Shown in pieces: positions 38,501-46,175 of a stretch of DNA of 63,002 nt (its first letter is position 1; every line of letters begins with the position of its first letter). Position numbers and translations under genes: made by a program. Location of the stretch: the NCBI RefSeq assembly GCF_024505165.1, contig NZ_JANIBK010000008.1:1-63002 (forward strand), read 5' to 3'. The notes under the pieces are model-generated. The model saw nothing but the letters and a program-made list of their open reading frames with translations, was not told the origin of the DNA and did not search any database. This DNA is from Methylomonas rivi (GTDB lineage: Bacteria; Pseudomonadota; Gammaproteobacteria; Methylococcales; Methylomonadaceae).

Positions 38501-39082
38501 TATATTAAACAGCCGTTAAGAAACCTTCGTCGGACGCTTACTAGCGAGGATCGCTCAGCAATGGGCATTGAAGGTATTGCGGTGGAAGGCGAGGATTTTT
38601 CCATTATTTCCGTAGTAACCAAAAATGCTCAACCCGAACTTATGTGGACCATAGGTTCCTACAATATCGTTAAGTTCGACGGGCAGTATTACGGAGTACC
38701 GCATGGGGCGTCAGTCGATTGGGAGGCGGGAGCGATCTCTGCAATCCCAGGTATGTTGATTGGCGAGCATGTTGCCGATTTGGTGGCAATGATCGATAGA
38801 AAAACAAATGTGGTTAGCAATGACAAGGTTGTTAATGCGACTATCGTTGCGACCGGCTCTGCTGTTTCAAGCAATCCCGTGCTGCTCGGTAGTATGGAAG
38901 AGGAGGGCTACAATATTGTTTATTACGAAGGTTGGGTATATGGCATGCCGCACCAATTAGGCAATATCGACCTGACCTTGGTGGATGTGATGGAAATGCC
39001 CGGCGTAATTCGAGATGTATCTCGCGACGCTGTGGAATCGGAAATCGTTTCACGAAGCGAAGAAAAAAGGCACGTGGCTTAA
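35576..39082 (+). CDS. giant B12-binding radical SAM protein carrying three NIV domains
   Basis: Protein of 1168 residues, about twice the normal size. Residues 1-180 are an unrecognised alpha/beta region; a B12-binding-like domain follows (VLGLSIQGCNEAAAR, VVVGGFSCYNSD, CIGEADLTVGPLLEAL). The radical SAM core has SRGCRWSRCSFC (Cys 428, 433, 436; the C-x4-C-x2-C variant). After about residue 700 comes a disordered Ser/Glu/Ala-rich linker, then NIV domains starting near residues 780, 1028 and 1111, and a weaker copy near 871. It lacks the DxHxxG cobalamin motif. It probably modifies the glycan or an activated precursor by radical chemistry, with the C-terminal third serving tethering or binding. 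Confidence 0.72.
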   Translation: MNDTTVVMTLKKGSSTTQVEGVRVAFSPHQCFAFDNGKDDLACLNALANHLKVLPGLVLVGSRRFVEYFLQNIPDMADHFIGSIVYPSAVDGYVGHGLASVSLDIGLLPETTETVFIGETLELPRMQIKQQLPKSLNIVEPTILAKIDPEVIPARGWTPLQRNIYPIEIPVISFREKLDFAIVDAPSRNLSLMPNGLGYLNNALKKTSVVFQILDLDIISYHRFHVHRLYDMGGQIVLPGDLVLPEDPWQAEHYDLWTAAGGGASGVTGRNEVLEFFRPVIDETIDALVQARPKVLGLSIQGCNEAAAREIAVGVKAKLPEIVIVVGGFSCYNSDIGRRAFPECDYMCIGEADLTVGPLLEALARGEKPFNQPGILSRFDTPDFRYLPAPMIHDLDKIEFPKYEWCDLKIYRNFNDYQLTPIIASRGCRWSRCSFCAERFYWRIRTPENFVDELEWLVNQGCYLFMFNESDLGGMPERVEEICDEIIRRGLHHKVKLTGQLRVNKNQTRSFFEKLRAANFVALRFGIDAFSENTLRLQKKGYTVDMISQNLKDCWEVGIFTEINWVIGVPGETDADVEEGIELILRNSKYIGRLANINPLILVNGSVYWIDPEAHNIVFKEPKEQIYAKYPRALPADQWYSTDPYIDAQVRKERFERIVIALYDAGFNVGAWANRIIEDVKLSRDKARTGGAVGDSGSFGEFEIAGGEKAVISSKQPLSEEEQAVDLASHRRPLEEKLHTEKVVSIKTAQSKRQSAAEPAAAPPLHGIVGESPQLLRETDTHKVIFYNGWYYGIPYGLAGVDLTDPAAANHPGIIRLASEAEVVKLIEESERWANSRGQYDDQKKQREGGAYMRADSLGETSGLVELPSKPRVFAIGRTYVAVNQTSLENAFKKNRSSVHTIGPKQRGPGAANTNQIPGSTFTRRVVSKFPPVLVDRIRGLIRQQSYSAGIASGPLVTKSDRQLAGMLLRALGDTYIKQPLRNLRRTLTSEDRSAMGIEGIAVEGEDFSIISVVTKNAQPELMWTIGSYNIVKFDGQYYGVPHGASVDWEAGAISAIPGMLIGEHVADLVAMIDRKTNVVSNDKVVNATIVATGSAVSSNPVLLGSMEEEGYNIVYYEGWVYGMPHQLGNIDLTLVDVMEMPGVIRDVSRDAVESEIVSRSEEKRHVA

Positions 39083-39966
39083 TGTGGTGGAGACGCAAGC
39101 GATGTAAATTGCCGTTTTTCTCCACGCAAGGTATTTTGCAGCAAGCTGATCCTCGGTGTTGGCAGGATCATTTTTTCGGTTTGACGCCAGCACGGTGGGC
39201 TAGATTGGCTGGTTGCGCATTCTGGATTACCGGAGCCGGCACGGGTTACGGACGTGCCATTGCTCTGGCTCTTGCGGCAAGCGGGGCGACGGTATTTTTG
39301 ACCGGGAGGCGGAGCGAAAAATTACAGGAGACATTGGATGAAGGAGTATGCCTCGGGATCAAGACCGATCAGTGTATTCCGATTGTTGCGGATATTACTT
39401 CCGAGTCGGATCTGATTCAAGCAATAGAATTGATTTCGCGGCATGTTTCGAAACTGCATGGTCTTGTCAATAACGCCGCCCAGCCCCAACCCTGCAGTGG
39501 AAATCGACCGTTGACCGAACTTAGCCTCGCATCTTGGAACGAGCTAATGTCTGTCAACGTGACCGGCCAATGGCTGCTTACCAAGCTTGCCATGCCGTTA
39601 TTAATTAATAGCGATTCCTTACGCATCGTGTTTATGTCATCGGAAGCTGGTTGGGCATATACCTCCGGCTTTGGACCGTATAACATCAGTAAATCCGCGC
39701 TAAATACGCTTGGGGCTTCCTTGGCTGCCGAGTGGGCGGGGCATTTTCCCGACAAAGACATTCAGATCAATGTGTTAATTCCCGGAGAAGCAAAAACCGA
39801 AATGAATCAAGCTTCAACCATTAGCCCTTACTCAGTGGTTAGTATGACGTTAACATTGCTGTCTCATCCATCTGGTGGGCCTAACGGGTGCTTTTTTCAT
39901 CGGGATGGTAGGCATTTAGAGTTTGCCTACTCTCCCTCTTATGTGAATGACCTTCTAGTGCCATAA
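39082..39966 (+). CDS. short-chain dehydrogenase/reductase
   Basis: SDR of 294 residues. The ATG overlaps the stop of the radical SAM gene by one base; an open frame further upstream lies inside that gene. The cofactor motif is WITGAGTGYGRAIA (T-G-x3-G-x-G) and the dinucleotide-stabilising NNAAQ replaces NNAG. The catalytic Ser is in FMSSEAGWAY and Y-x3-K is YNISKSAL. The N-terminal ~45 residues (MWWRRKRCKLPFF) are an unusual basic extension. Most likely reduces a keto-sugar or an intermediate made by the neighbouring enzymes; the substrate is unknown. Confidence 0.75.
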   Translation: MWWRRKRCKLPFFSTQGILQQADPRCWQDHFFGLTPARWARLAGCAFWITGAGTGYGRAIALALAASGATVFLTGRRSEKLQETLDEGVCLGIKTDQCIPIVADITSESDLIQAIELISRHVSKLHGLVNNAAQPQPCSGNRPLTELSLASWNELMSVNVTGQWLLTKLAMPLLINSDSLRIVFMSSEAGWAYTSGFGPYNISKSALNTLGASLAAEWAGHFPDKDIQINVLIPGEAKTEMNQASTISPYSVVSMTLTLLSHPSGGPNGCFFHRDGRHLEFAYSPSYVNDLLVP

Positions 39967-39997
39967 GCAATTCTATTTGTTCTGGAGTATCTGCCCA

Positions 39998-41413
39998 GTG
40001 GGTTTATTGCGGTTATTTCTTGCTTTATCAGTAGTGATTCATCACTTGCCTCAACGCTCTTTTGCTTGGCTAAACGCTGGGGTAGCCGTACTCGTGTTTT
40101 TCATAATATCCGGGTTTTACATGGCTCTTGTTATTAATGAGAGATATTCAAAAATGGAATTTTGGCATTGGCGATTTTATTTGAGTCGCGTGTATCGAAT
40201 ATTCCCCGCATATTATGCTGTCCTCTCTTTCGCCTTGATATGGTTTGCCATTATAAAATCACCTTCAGTGTTTTCCGAAAACTATGATTTAGGCTTCTGG
40301 AGGCAGCTTGGGCTTATTTTGCCAAATCTTTTTATTTTTGGGCAGGATATGTTCCAAGCGATATTAATGACCAACGCCTATGAGAAACATAACATTATAT
40401 CTGATTCGTTTTTTGCTTTCCTGGGATTGGGTTTCTTTCAGAATCAGTTCATGATAATCGGACAAGCTTGGTCATTAGCGGAAGAGCTAGTCTTTTATGC
40501 CCTAGCCCCTTTTTTTGTCCTCAAAAGAAGCAGAATTTTAGCAATTTTAGCGATCTCACTAAGCATAAGAGCGCTATTACAAGCACAAAGTAATTCATTT
40601 CCTCCTATCGTTTGGGGCTATTGGTTTTTCCCAAGCACCATATCGTTTTTTTGCCTTGGTGCATTGGGTTATTTTGGGTACAAAAAAATCTCCTGTTTCA
40701 ATTGGGGGAAAACGGTAGGAGTTATGGTCTGGGGCACAGCGACTATATTGGTTATATACAGATTAATACATGGCGGTATCCTTTATGAAGGTTCCGACTG
40801 TGATTCGGTTAATCACTGGATATTTTTTATTGGCGTCGCAATATGTCTCCCTTTCATTTTTTTAGCGAGTAAGGACAGTTATTTTGACCGACTTTTGGGT
40901 GAATTTTCTTATCCCCTTTATTTGGTCCATGGTTTTGTAATAGGAATATTGTTTAGTCGATTTGGATTAAAACCTGGTAGTTTGGTTTTCGAAGCACTAG
41001 TCATCTTATGTTCAGTTGGCGTTTCAGCTTTGATATACATTTGCGTCGATTATCCGGTTGACCGGTACAGATACCACATTGAAACTGCGAGCCTTTTTTC
41101 ACTACTTAGGCAGACTTATTTGATGGTTACCATGATTTTGGTTATTGGATTTGTTTCGAATACTAGAACCCAATTCTTAGCACCACATCCGTTATTGACT
41201 CAAGAGCGTCCCAGTTTGTATGGGAAAGCCAAAAGTATGCCACCTATTTTAGTGGAGGTTGTCGGTAAATTTAATATTGTGAGTTTTAACAATTTGTATT
41301 ATGCAATTCCTCACGGACAAGGTGTAGATTGGAACCACGACAATGTTTCCGAACTTCATGGCGTTCTGACTGGCAGTAGTCAGAACGAGATAATTACGCG
41401 TATTCAGCATTAA
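39998..41413 (+). CDS. acyltransferase-3 family membrane protein with a C-terminal NIV domain
   Basis: Polytopic O-acyltransferase (OafA/YrhL family), about 471 residues with ten or so membrane helices. The family start GLLRLFLALSVVIHHLPQR contains the conserved Arg and His; FFIISGFYMALV and QAWSLAEELVFYALAP (Ser-x2-x-Glu) follow. Residues after the last helix carry one NIV domain (KFNIVSFNNLYYAIPHGQG). I prefer the GTG at 39998 because the protein then begins at the conserved motif; a TTG at 39977 is an alternative. The gene is markedly AT-richer than its neighbours, suggesting separate origin. Likely O-acetylates or otherwise acylates the glycan. Confidence 0.75.
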   Translation: MGLLRLFLALSVVIHHLPQRSFAWLNAGVAVLVFFIISGFYMALVINERYSKMEFWHWRFYLSRVYRIFPAYYAVLSFALIWFAIIKSPSVFSENYDLGFWRQLGLILPNLFIFGQDMFQAILMTNAYEKHNIISDSFFAFLGLGFFQNQFMIIGQAWSLAEELVFYALAPFFVLKRSRILAILAISLSIRALLQAQSNSFPPIVWGYWFFPSTISFFCLGALGYFGYKKISCFNWGKTVGVMVWGTATILVIYRLIHGGILYEGSDCDSVNHWIFFIGVAICLPFIFLASKDSYFDRLLGEFSYPLYLVHGFVIGILFSRFGLKPGSLVFEALVILCSVGVSALIYICVDYPVDRYRYHIETASLFSLLRQTYLMVTMILVIGFVSNTRTQFLAPHPLLTQERPSLYGKAKSMPPILVEVVGKFNIVSFNNLYYAIPHGQGVDWNHDNVSELHGVLTGSSQNEIITRIQH

Positions 41414-41433
41414 ATTTACCAGCTTACAACTTG

Positions 41434-42318
41434 ATGACATCCCTATCTATTTCATTGTTGCTACCTACCAGAGGTCGTCCAGCTCTGGTTGAACGGTTGT
41501 TTAACAGCATTAGCCAGACGGTATCGCGCTTCGAAAATATAGAAGTAATTCTTTACGCGGACGAAGATGATCCCGCCAGCCATAGCCTGACCAGCACGGA
41601 CTTCAGCGTTACAACCATCATCGGTCCCGCCAAGAGTATGGGTGGCTACAATTCGGCATGCTTGGACAAGGCTCGGGGAGATATCATCATTTTGGCTAAC
41701 GACGATATGGTCGTACAAACCAAGGGCTGGGATGACGAAATAGCGCGGTTTGATGCGGCTTCGGAGGATAAAATTTATTTGGCTTACGGTAACGACCTTT
41801 TTAAAAAAAAGGGGTTATGTACCTTTCCGATCCTATCGCGGCGAACTTGCGAATTATTAGTCGAGCCCTATCCGATAGCTTATGGCGGGGCATTTATCGA
41901 TGTTCATCTCTTTGATATTTTCAAACGTTTGCAATATGCGGGGTTTGACCGTATCCGATATATGGAGGACCTGATTTTCGAGCATTTGCACTATCGTGTG
42001 GGTAAAGCGGATTGCGACGATACCTACACGCGGCGCGGCCGGTTTGCGGATGACTCGACCTTTGTGGCAATGGCGGGTCAACGCCGCCGGGCGGCCGCGC
42101 GTCTTTTGAGCGCACTTCAAGGAGAACCTATGCCTTCATTTGAGCCCTGGAAGGGTGACCGTGATATTCCGAATGGGCTATCGGCAGCAATTGGCTACTT
42201 TACACAGCAGTTTCTGCTGGACAAGCAGCTTCCATTACAGTGGCGTGCTTACCTGTGGTATTGGTTTATCGGTCGATACCTCGTCGCGCGCGGTTTTTTC
42301 GGGCTGTTGATGCGTTAG
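41434..42318 (+). CDS. glycosyltransferase, GT-A fold
   Basis: Protein of 294 residues. The N-terminus LSISLLLPTRGRPALVERL is a typical GT2 opening, and the nucleotide-sugar/metal motif is ILANDDMVV, with GGYNSACLDKARGD before it. The C-terminal part (RMEDLIFEHLHYR-type block, then two hydrophobic segments) may touch the membrane. The start is the ATG; a TTG one codon earlier is in frame. It follows the acyltransferase by 20 bases and is the last glycosyltransferase of this run. Confidence 0.75.
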   Translation: MTSLSISLLLPTRGRPALVERLFNSISQTVSRFENIEVILYADEDDPASHSLTSTDFSVTTIIGPAKSMGGYNSACLDKARGDIIILANDDMVVQTKGWDDEIARFDAASEDKIYLAYGNDLFKKKGLCTFPILSRRTCELLVEPYPIAYGGAFIDVHLFDIFKRLQYAGFDRIRYMEDLIFEHLHYRVGKADCDDTYTRRGRFADDSTFVAMAGQRRRAAARLLSALQGEPMPSFEPWKGDRDIPNGLSAAIGYFTQQFLLDKQLPLQWRAYLWYWFIGRYLVARGFFGLLMR

Positions 42319-42566
42319 CCGGTTTATGATGACGATATCCTTTCTCACTCGAGACAACTCAATGGCTTACTCGTTAATTTCATGCAATGAATCAACGAAA
42401 TAATAGGATAAGCAGTCATATTTTCGCCATCGGTGAAGCAGACTATCCCGGTACGGCGTTAGTGTGCGGTGTTTTGGATGTCTGTCATAAAATTACGGTT
42501 GTGTGGGGCGGCAGTTGCTTGTGAGCAAGCTCGAATATTGGAACTTTTATATCCGTAGGTTGAAAG

Positions 42567-43778
42567 ATGACCTCTAAAACCTGCGATTATTTAATCGTCG
42601 GAGCCGGCATTGTCGGTCTTACGGTTGCTCGAGAATTGAAAAAGCGTTATCCGATTGCCCGCATCGTCATTTTGGAAAAAGAAGCAGAGGTGGGCAAGCA
42701 TGCCAGCGGACGCAACAGCGGCGTCATGCATTCGGGTGTTTACTATGGAAGTACCACTCTTAAAGCCAAGGTCTGCGCGGCCGGAGCCGCCAGAATGCGG
42801 GAATTCGCGGCCGAACACGGTATTGCCTGCAACCATTCCGGCAAAGTCATCATTGCTACCTCGGAGTATGACCTCCCCACACTTGATCGTTTATTGGGCA
42901 ATGCGCGCGATAATGGGGTCCGAGTAGAGTTATTGGACGAAGCAGGTATACGGGAAATCGAACCGTATGCCAGTCCCTATCGAGCGGGGCTTTACTGTCC
43001 GGAGACGGCAGTGATCGACAGTAAGGCCGTTGTGAGCAAGCTACGCGAATTGCTGGAAGACAGCGGCGTAAAATTCGAGTTCAATGCCGCTTTGCTGGAC
43101 GTTCAACCAAGCCAAAAATGGATAAAAACTCCGCAAGGCGGTTACTCCTATGGTTTTCTGTATAACTGTGCCGGCGCGAGCGCCGATCTAATCGCAAAGA
43201 AATTCGGCATGGGGCAAGATTATTCGTTGGTACCCTTCAAGGGCATTTATTACAAACTACGCCCGGAACGTAAACATTGGGTACGAAGTAACATCTACCC
43301 TGTGCCGGATATTAATTTACCGTTCCTGGGTGTACATCTGACGCGTGTTATTAATGGCGATGTTTACATCGGGCCGACGGCAATTCCGGCATTTGGACGT
43401 GAAAATTACGGCATTCTGGAGGGCTTGGAATTGGGTGAAAGCCTGAAGATTGGCGCCGAGCTGCTGAGTATGTACCTCGAAAACAAGCAAAACTTCAGGC
43501 TGCTGGTGCATACCGAAATACAAAAATACCTTAAGCCATTGTTTGTTGCATCGGCCCGGAAGCTTATGAACGAGCTCTCCGCTGATGATTTGGTTTCATG
43601 CGATAAAATTGGGATTCGTCCGCAGCTTGTAAACATCAAATCCAGATCGCTGGAGATGGACTATATCGTCGAAAAAACACCCGACATGTTGCATGTTTTG
43701 AATGCGATTTCTCCGGCATTTACCAGTTCCATGGCGTTCAGTGAGTGGATTGTCGATCAGGCAGATAAAAATGGTTAG
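42567..43778 (+). CDS. FAD-dependent L-2-hydroxyglutarate oxidase-like protein (LhgO/DAO family)
   Basis: Protein of 403 residues with an N-terminal FAD-binding DYLIVGAGIVGLTVAREL motif. The family block GKHASGRNSGVMHSGVYYG matches LhgO/L2HGDH, as does VPFKGIYYKL. It overlaps the next gene (gmhB) by 8 bases and so is co-expressed with heptose synthesis. LhgO oxidises L-2-hydroxyglutarate to 2-oxoglutarate in core metabolism. In a glycan locus the substrate may instead be a 2-hydroxy acid or sugar acid, so I leave the symbol empty. Confidence 0.75.
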   Translation: MTSKTCDYLIVGAGIVGLTVARELKKRYPIARIVILEKEAEVGKHASGRNSGVMHSGVYYGSTTLKAKVCAAGAARMREFAAEHGIACNHSGKVIIATSEYDLPTLDRLLGNARDNGVRVELLDEAGIREIEPYASPYRAGLYCPETAVIDSKAVVSKLRELLEDSGVKFEFNAALLDVQPSQKWIKTPQGGYSYGFLYNCAGASADLIAKKFGMGQDYSLVPFKGIYYKLRPERKHWVRSNIYPVPDINLPFLGVHLTRVINGDVYIGPTAIPAFGRENYGILEGLELGESLKIGAELLSMYLENKQNFRLLVHTEIQKYLKPLFVASARKLMNELSADDLVSCDKIGIRPQLVNIKSRSLEMDYIVEKTPDMLHVLNAISPAFTSSMAFSEWIVDQADKNG

Positions 43779-44400
43779 ACCCGCTATCTTTCTGGATCGT
43801 GACGGAACCCTGAACATCGAAAAGGAGTATTTATTCCGGATTGATGATTGGGAATGGATTCCCGGAGCGGTGGAAGCGATAAAATTAATTAATATGATGG
43901 GCTATCTTGCCGTTGTGGTTACGAATCAGGCAGGCGTGGCTCGAGGCTATTATGACGAAGAAGATATTTTGGAACTGCATAGACAAGTCGACAAAATGCT
44001 GGCGGCGGAAGGCGCATGGATCGATGCTTATTATTATTGTCCGCACCACTCTGAATATGGAAGTGTCCAAGGCTGTGGTTGCAGAAAACCCGCGCATGGC
44101 ATGTTGCTTGCCGCTCGACGGGATTTGCATATTGATTTAGCAAAATCCTTCATGATCGGTGATAAAGCAATAGATGTTGCCGCCGGCGTAGCGGCTGGTG
44201 TTACACCCGTGTTGGTAATGACCGGCTATGGTAGGGCTCAATCAGCACTAGTAGACATATCCGTTCACCGAAGCGCCGCTATTCTGGATGCTTGCCAATA
44301 CATAGAAAAAGTAAGGCTTGGATTGCAAAACGGCGTGCAAAGCTTCCAGGATCCCGGGAAAAAGAACGTTGAAAAGTTTTCACCTCAGGTTGTTCAATGA
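43771..44400 (+). CDS. gmhB: D-glycero-D-manno-heptose 1,7-bisphosphate 7-phosphatase
   Basis: HAD-superfamily phosphatase of 209 residues starting at the ATG that overlaps the oxidase stop. The catalytic motif is FLDRDGTLN, motif II is VVTNQAG, the GmhB zinc loop appears as CPHH followed 9 residues later by CGCRKP, and motif IV is MIGDKAIDV. It removes the 7-phosphate between the HddA and HddC steps. A ~25-residue C-terminal tail after the HAD core is unusual. It completes the GDP-heptose set although it is about 19 kb from the other genes. Confidence 0.88.
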   Translation: MVRPAIFLDRDGTLNIEKEYLFRIDDWEWIPGAVEAIKLINMMGYLAVVVTNQAGVARGYYDEEDILELHRQVDKMLAAEGAWIDAYYYCPHHSEYGSVQGCGCRKPAHGMLLAARRDLHIDLAKSFMIGDKAIDVAAGVAAGVTPVLVMTGYGRAQSALVDISVHRSAAILDACQYIEKVRLGLQNGVQSFQDPGKKNVEKFSPQVVQ

Positions 44401-44523
44401 TCCGCTTTTTGCCGGAGAAACCTGGAGTGATAAAAATGGATGTCATACCCGAAATCAGGCGACTGCATTTTGTTGAGCACGTCACCATCAGCGACTTGGG
44501 ATAAAACCGTCAACTATTCGGTT

Positions 44524-44955
44524 CACCCACTCGGAAAAATAGCTGCCTCCAGGAATGCGATTGCGTCGATAGCTTGGCATGAAAGAGGGCGGATATAACG
44601 TGATTAACCAAAAATCAAAGGGAGTCAAAGCCGCCTTTTGAGAAAGGTTTGAATTGGCTAAAGGTGACGTCATTATTCCGTTTTTGCCGGATGGCAACTC
44701 CATTCCAGAGGATATTCCAAGGCTAATTGAAAGATAAACGATGGTTATGATATAGTTGTAACGTCCAGGTACAAAGGCGATGCAATTTCGGAAGATGACG
44801 ATTTCGCATCGAGAATTGCCAATAAGTTTTTCACCAGTCTTATTAATATATTGTTCCCGGCAAAATATACGGATGGGATTGGGATGTACAAAGCATTCAA
44901 AAAGTCTCATCTATACTCATTGGAAATAGATAAATTCAAGAATCAATTTTCGTAA
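44524..44955 (+). pseudogene. decayed GT2 (dolichyl-phosphate-mannose-synthase-like) glycosyltransferase
   Basis: Conceptual translation across one stop and one frameshift gives a recognisable C-terminal half: KGVKAAF-stop-ERFELAKGDVIIPFLPDGNSIP, then PEDIPRLIER with a frameshift at about 44733, then NDGYDIVVTSRYKGDAISEDDD and ANKFFTSLINILFPAKYTDG, ending at TAA 44953-44955. LPDGNSIP and the SEDDD-TSLIN-KYTDG block are typical of DPM-like GT2 enzymes. The 5' part (44430-44524) is scrambled. A reading frame on the opposite strand here is only a shadow of this relic. The locus thus lost a glycosyltransferase recently enough to be readable. Confidence 0.75.
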
Positions 44956-45569
44956 ATAATATTATTAACCCGCGGTGCCAGGCACGGCTTGAGGATAACG
45001 GAAATTTTTTCTTCTGAACTTCCTAGAATAGGCGTACAAGGAAGTCGAGCCCATACTGGAGTGTTGAGAAATATAAGAGCGATCTTATTCTATTAAAATT
45101 CATATTGCTAGACGCATTGATTTATCCTAGCCTGAATAGCTAAAAACTTACCCTATAGGATAGGTTATATGCTTTCAATACCACAGGCTAACGAACAAAA
45201 TTCACCCGGTTTTGAATTGGTCACTCTTGAGTTCGCCTATGACTTAAAAGTCGTATTCAACTTTCTTGTTTCTGGCGTGCTTTTTATGTGTTGCCCATTT
45301 GGTTAACTAAATAATAAACAGGGAAAAGTTTGACGATCATCGCTTCGATTGTCGCGGCGGAGGCTGATATTCCCTGAAATAGGGCGGAGTTGAAGCATTG
45401 ATTAACAATCTATTCGCGCCATTCGGGGAGGTGCATCGATCAATGGGATAGCGTTGTTAGTCAGTGTCGTTGGCCACTTTTTGCCGATGGTTAAGCACCG
45501 TATCGACCAATAACCAATATTCGCCAAAATCTATGAAAAAATCCATTTATAAACGATCAGGCTACTTAC
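44956..45569. other. AT-rich intergenic stretch between the two glycan modules
   Basis: About 610 bases with no supported gene. It opens with a 12-base palindrome (AATAATATTATT) right after the pseudogene stop. A 45-codon frame at 45169-45306 has no clear ribosome-binding site and no recognisable product. It probably marks a recombination junction and holds the promoter for the downstream cassette. Confidence 0.45.
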
Positions 45570-45992
45570 TTGAAAACTCGCCAAGAACAGAATGTAGAAA
45601 AACCAAGTGAACGGGGGTTTGGAATAACTTTTGCCGCTGTATTTTTCATTATAGGTTTTTTGAGGCTATATAAAGTCCATGACTTGCATGATTATTGGTG
45701 GATGACATGGTTATTCTTTTCTGCAGTTTTTATTATCCTTGCGTATTTTTGGGTGGCACCACTACGTCCACTTAACAATCTTTGGTATCATCTTGGTTTA
45801 ATTTTATCTTATTTAATTAATCCCATTCTAATGGGAATTGTATTCTTATTGACTATTTTTCCGATCGGCTTATTTATGCGTCTCCTTAAAAAGGATTTGC
45901 TTAAGCTAAAATTTGATCGAAAATGGCCAACATATTGGCAAATTCGTACCCATGCAGAAATTAAAAGGGAAAACATGAAAAATCAATTTTAA
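45570..45992 (+). CDS. SxtJ-family small membrane protein
   Basis: Protein of 140 residues with three to four membrane segments (ITFAAVFFIIGFLRLY, WWMTWLFFSAVFIILAYFWV, LILSYLINPILMGIVFLLTIFPIGLFMR) and a basic C-terminus. This is the layout of the SxtJ family, which regularly precedes a DUF5989 peptide and a carbamoyltransferase in polysaccharide and toxin clusters. The start is TTG. The function of SxtJ is unknown; membrane recruitment of the carbamoyltransferase would fit. Confidence 0.7.
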   Translation: MKTRQEQNVEKPSERGFGITFAAVFFIIGFLRLYKVHDLHDYWWMTWLFFSAVFIILAYFWVAPLRPLNNLWYHLGLILSYLINPILMGIVFLLTIFPIGLFMRLLKKDLLKLKFDRKWPTYWQIRTHAEIKRENMKNQF

Positions 45993-46005
45993 AGAGGAGT
46001 CAATT

Positions 46006-46158
46006 ATGTTAGATATTGTGCGAGAACTTTTTGTTTTCCTGTCCATTCGAAAGAAATATTGGCTTTTACCGATCATATTTGTTTTGGCTTTGGTAGGTGG
46101 CCTGGTCGTTTTAAGCCAGGGGTCCGCAGTAGCGCCATTTATATACGCAATATTTTAA
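46006..46158 (+). CDS. DUF5989 single-pass peptide (50 residues)
   Basis: Short gene with a very good ribosome-binding site (GAGGAG, 6 bases before ATG). The product begins MLDIVRELFVFLSIRKKYWLLP, cut here, and continues with one membrane helix and the ending QGSAVAPFIYAIF. This is the DUF5989 family: a cytoplasmic amphipathic head, RKKYWL at the membrane border, and a conserved small-residue end. It sits 13 bases after the SxtJ gene and 17 bases before the carbamoyltransferase, exactly its usual context. Confidence 0.8.
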   Translation: MLDIVRELFVFLSIRKKYWLLPIIFVLALVGGLVVLSQGSAVAPFIYAIF

Positions 46159-46175
46159 AATTTACCGAAAAACTC

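Larger units (their letters stand above)
32021..41410 (+). repeat. dispersed ~50-residue NIV domain: eight clear copies in five proteins
   Basis: Copies begin at 32021 (sulfotransferase 1), 33298 and 33502 (sulfotransferase 2), 34886 (glycosyltransferase), 37913, 38657 and 38906 (radical SAM) and 41264 (acyltransferase). Each reads [YF]NIVx[FY]xGxYYG[IVM]P, a gap of 3-6, LGxxDL or xxVDW, then about 10 residues to PG[IVM]L and a final short helix. The first two strands look like a beta-hairpin. Copies are diverged at DNA level, so this is an old protein module and not a recent nucleotide duplication. No catalytic residues stand out. Confidence 0.8.

Noticed and set aside
44488-44910. 140-codon open frame on the minus strand
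   Set aside because: It lies opposite the glycosyltransferase relic, whose plus-strand translation has clear family motifs; the minus frame has no ribosome-binding site or recognisable product.
45169-45306. 45-codon frame beginning MLSIPQANEQN
   Set aside because: No good ribosome-binding site, no hydrophobic segment pattern or family resemblance, and it lies in a degraded AT-rich spacer.
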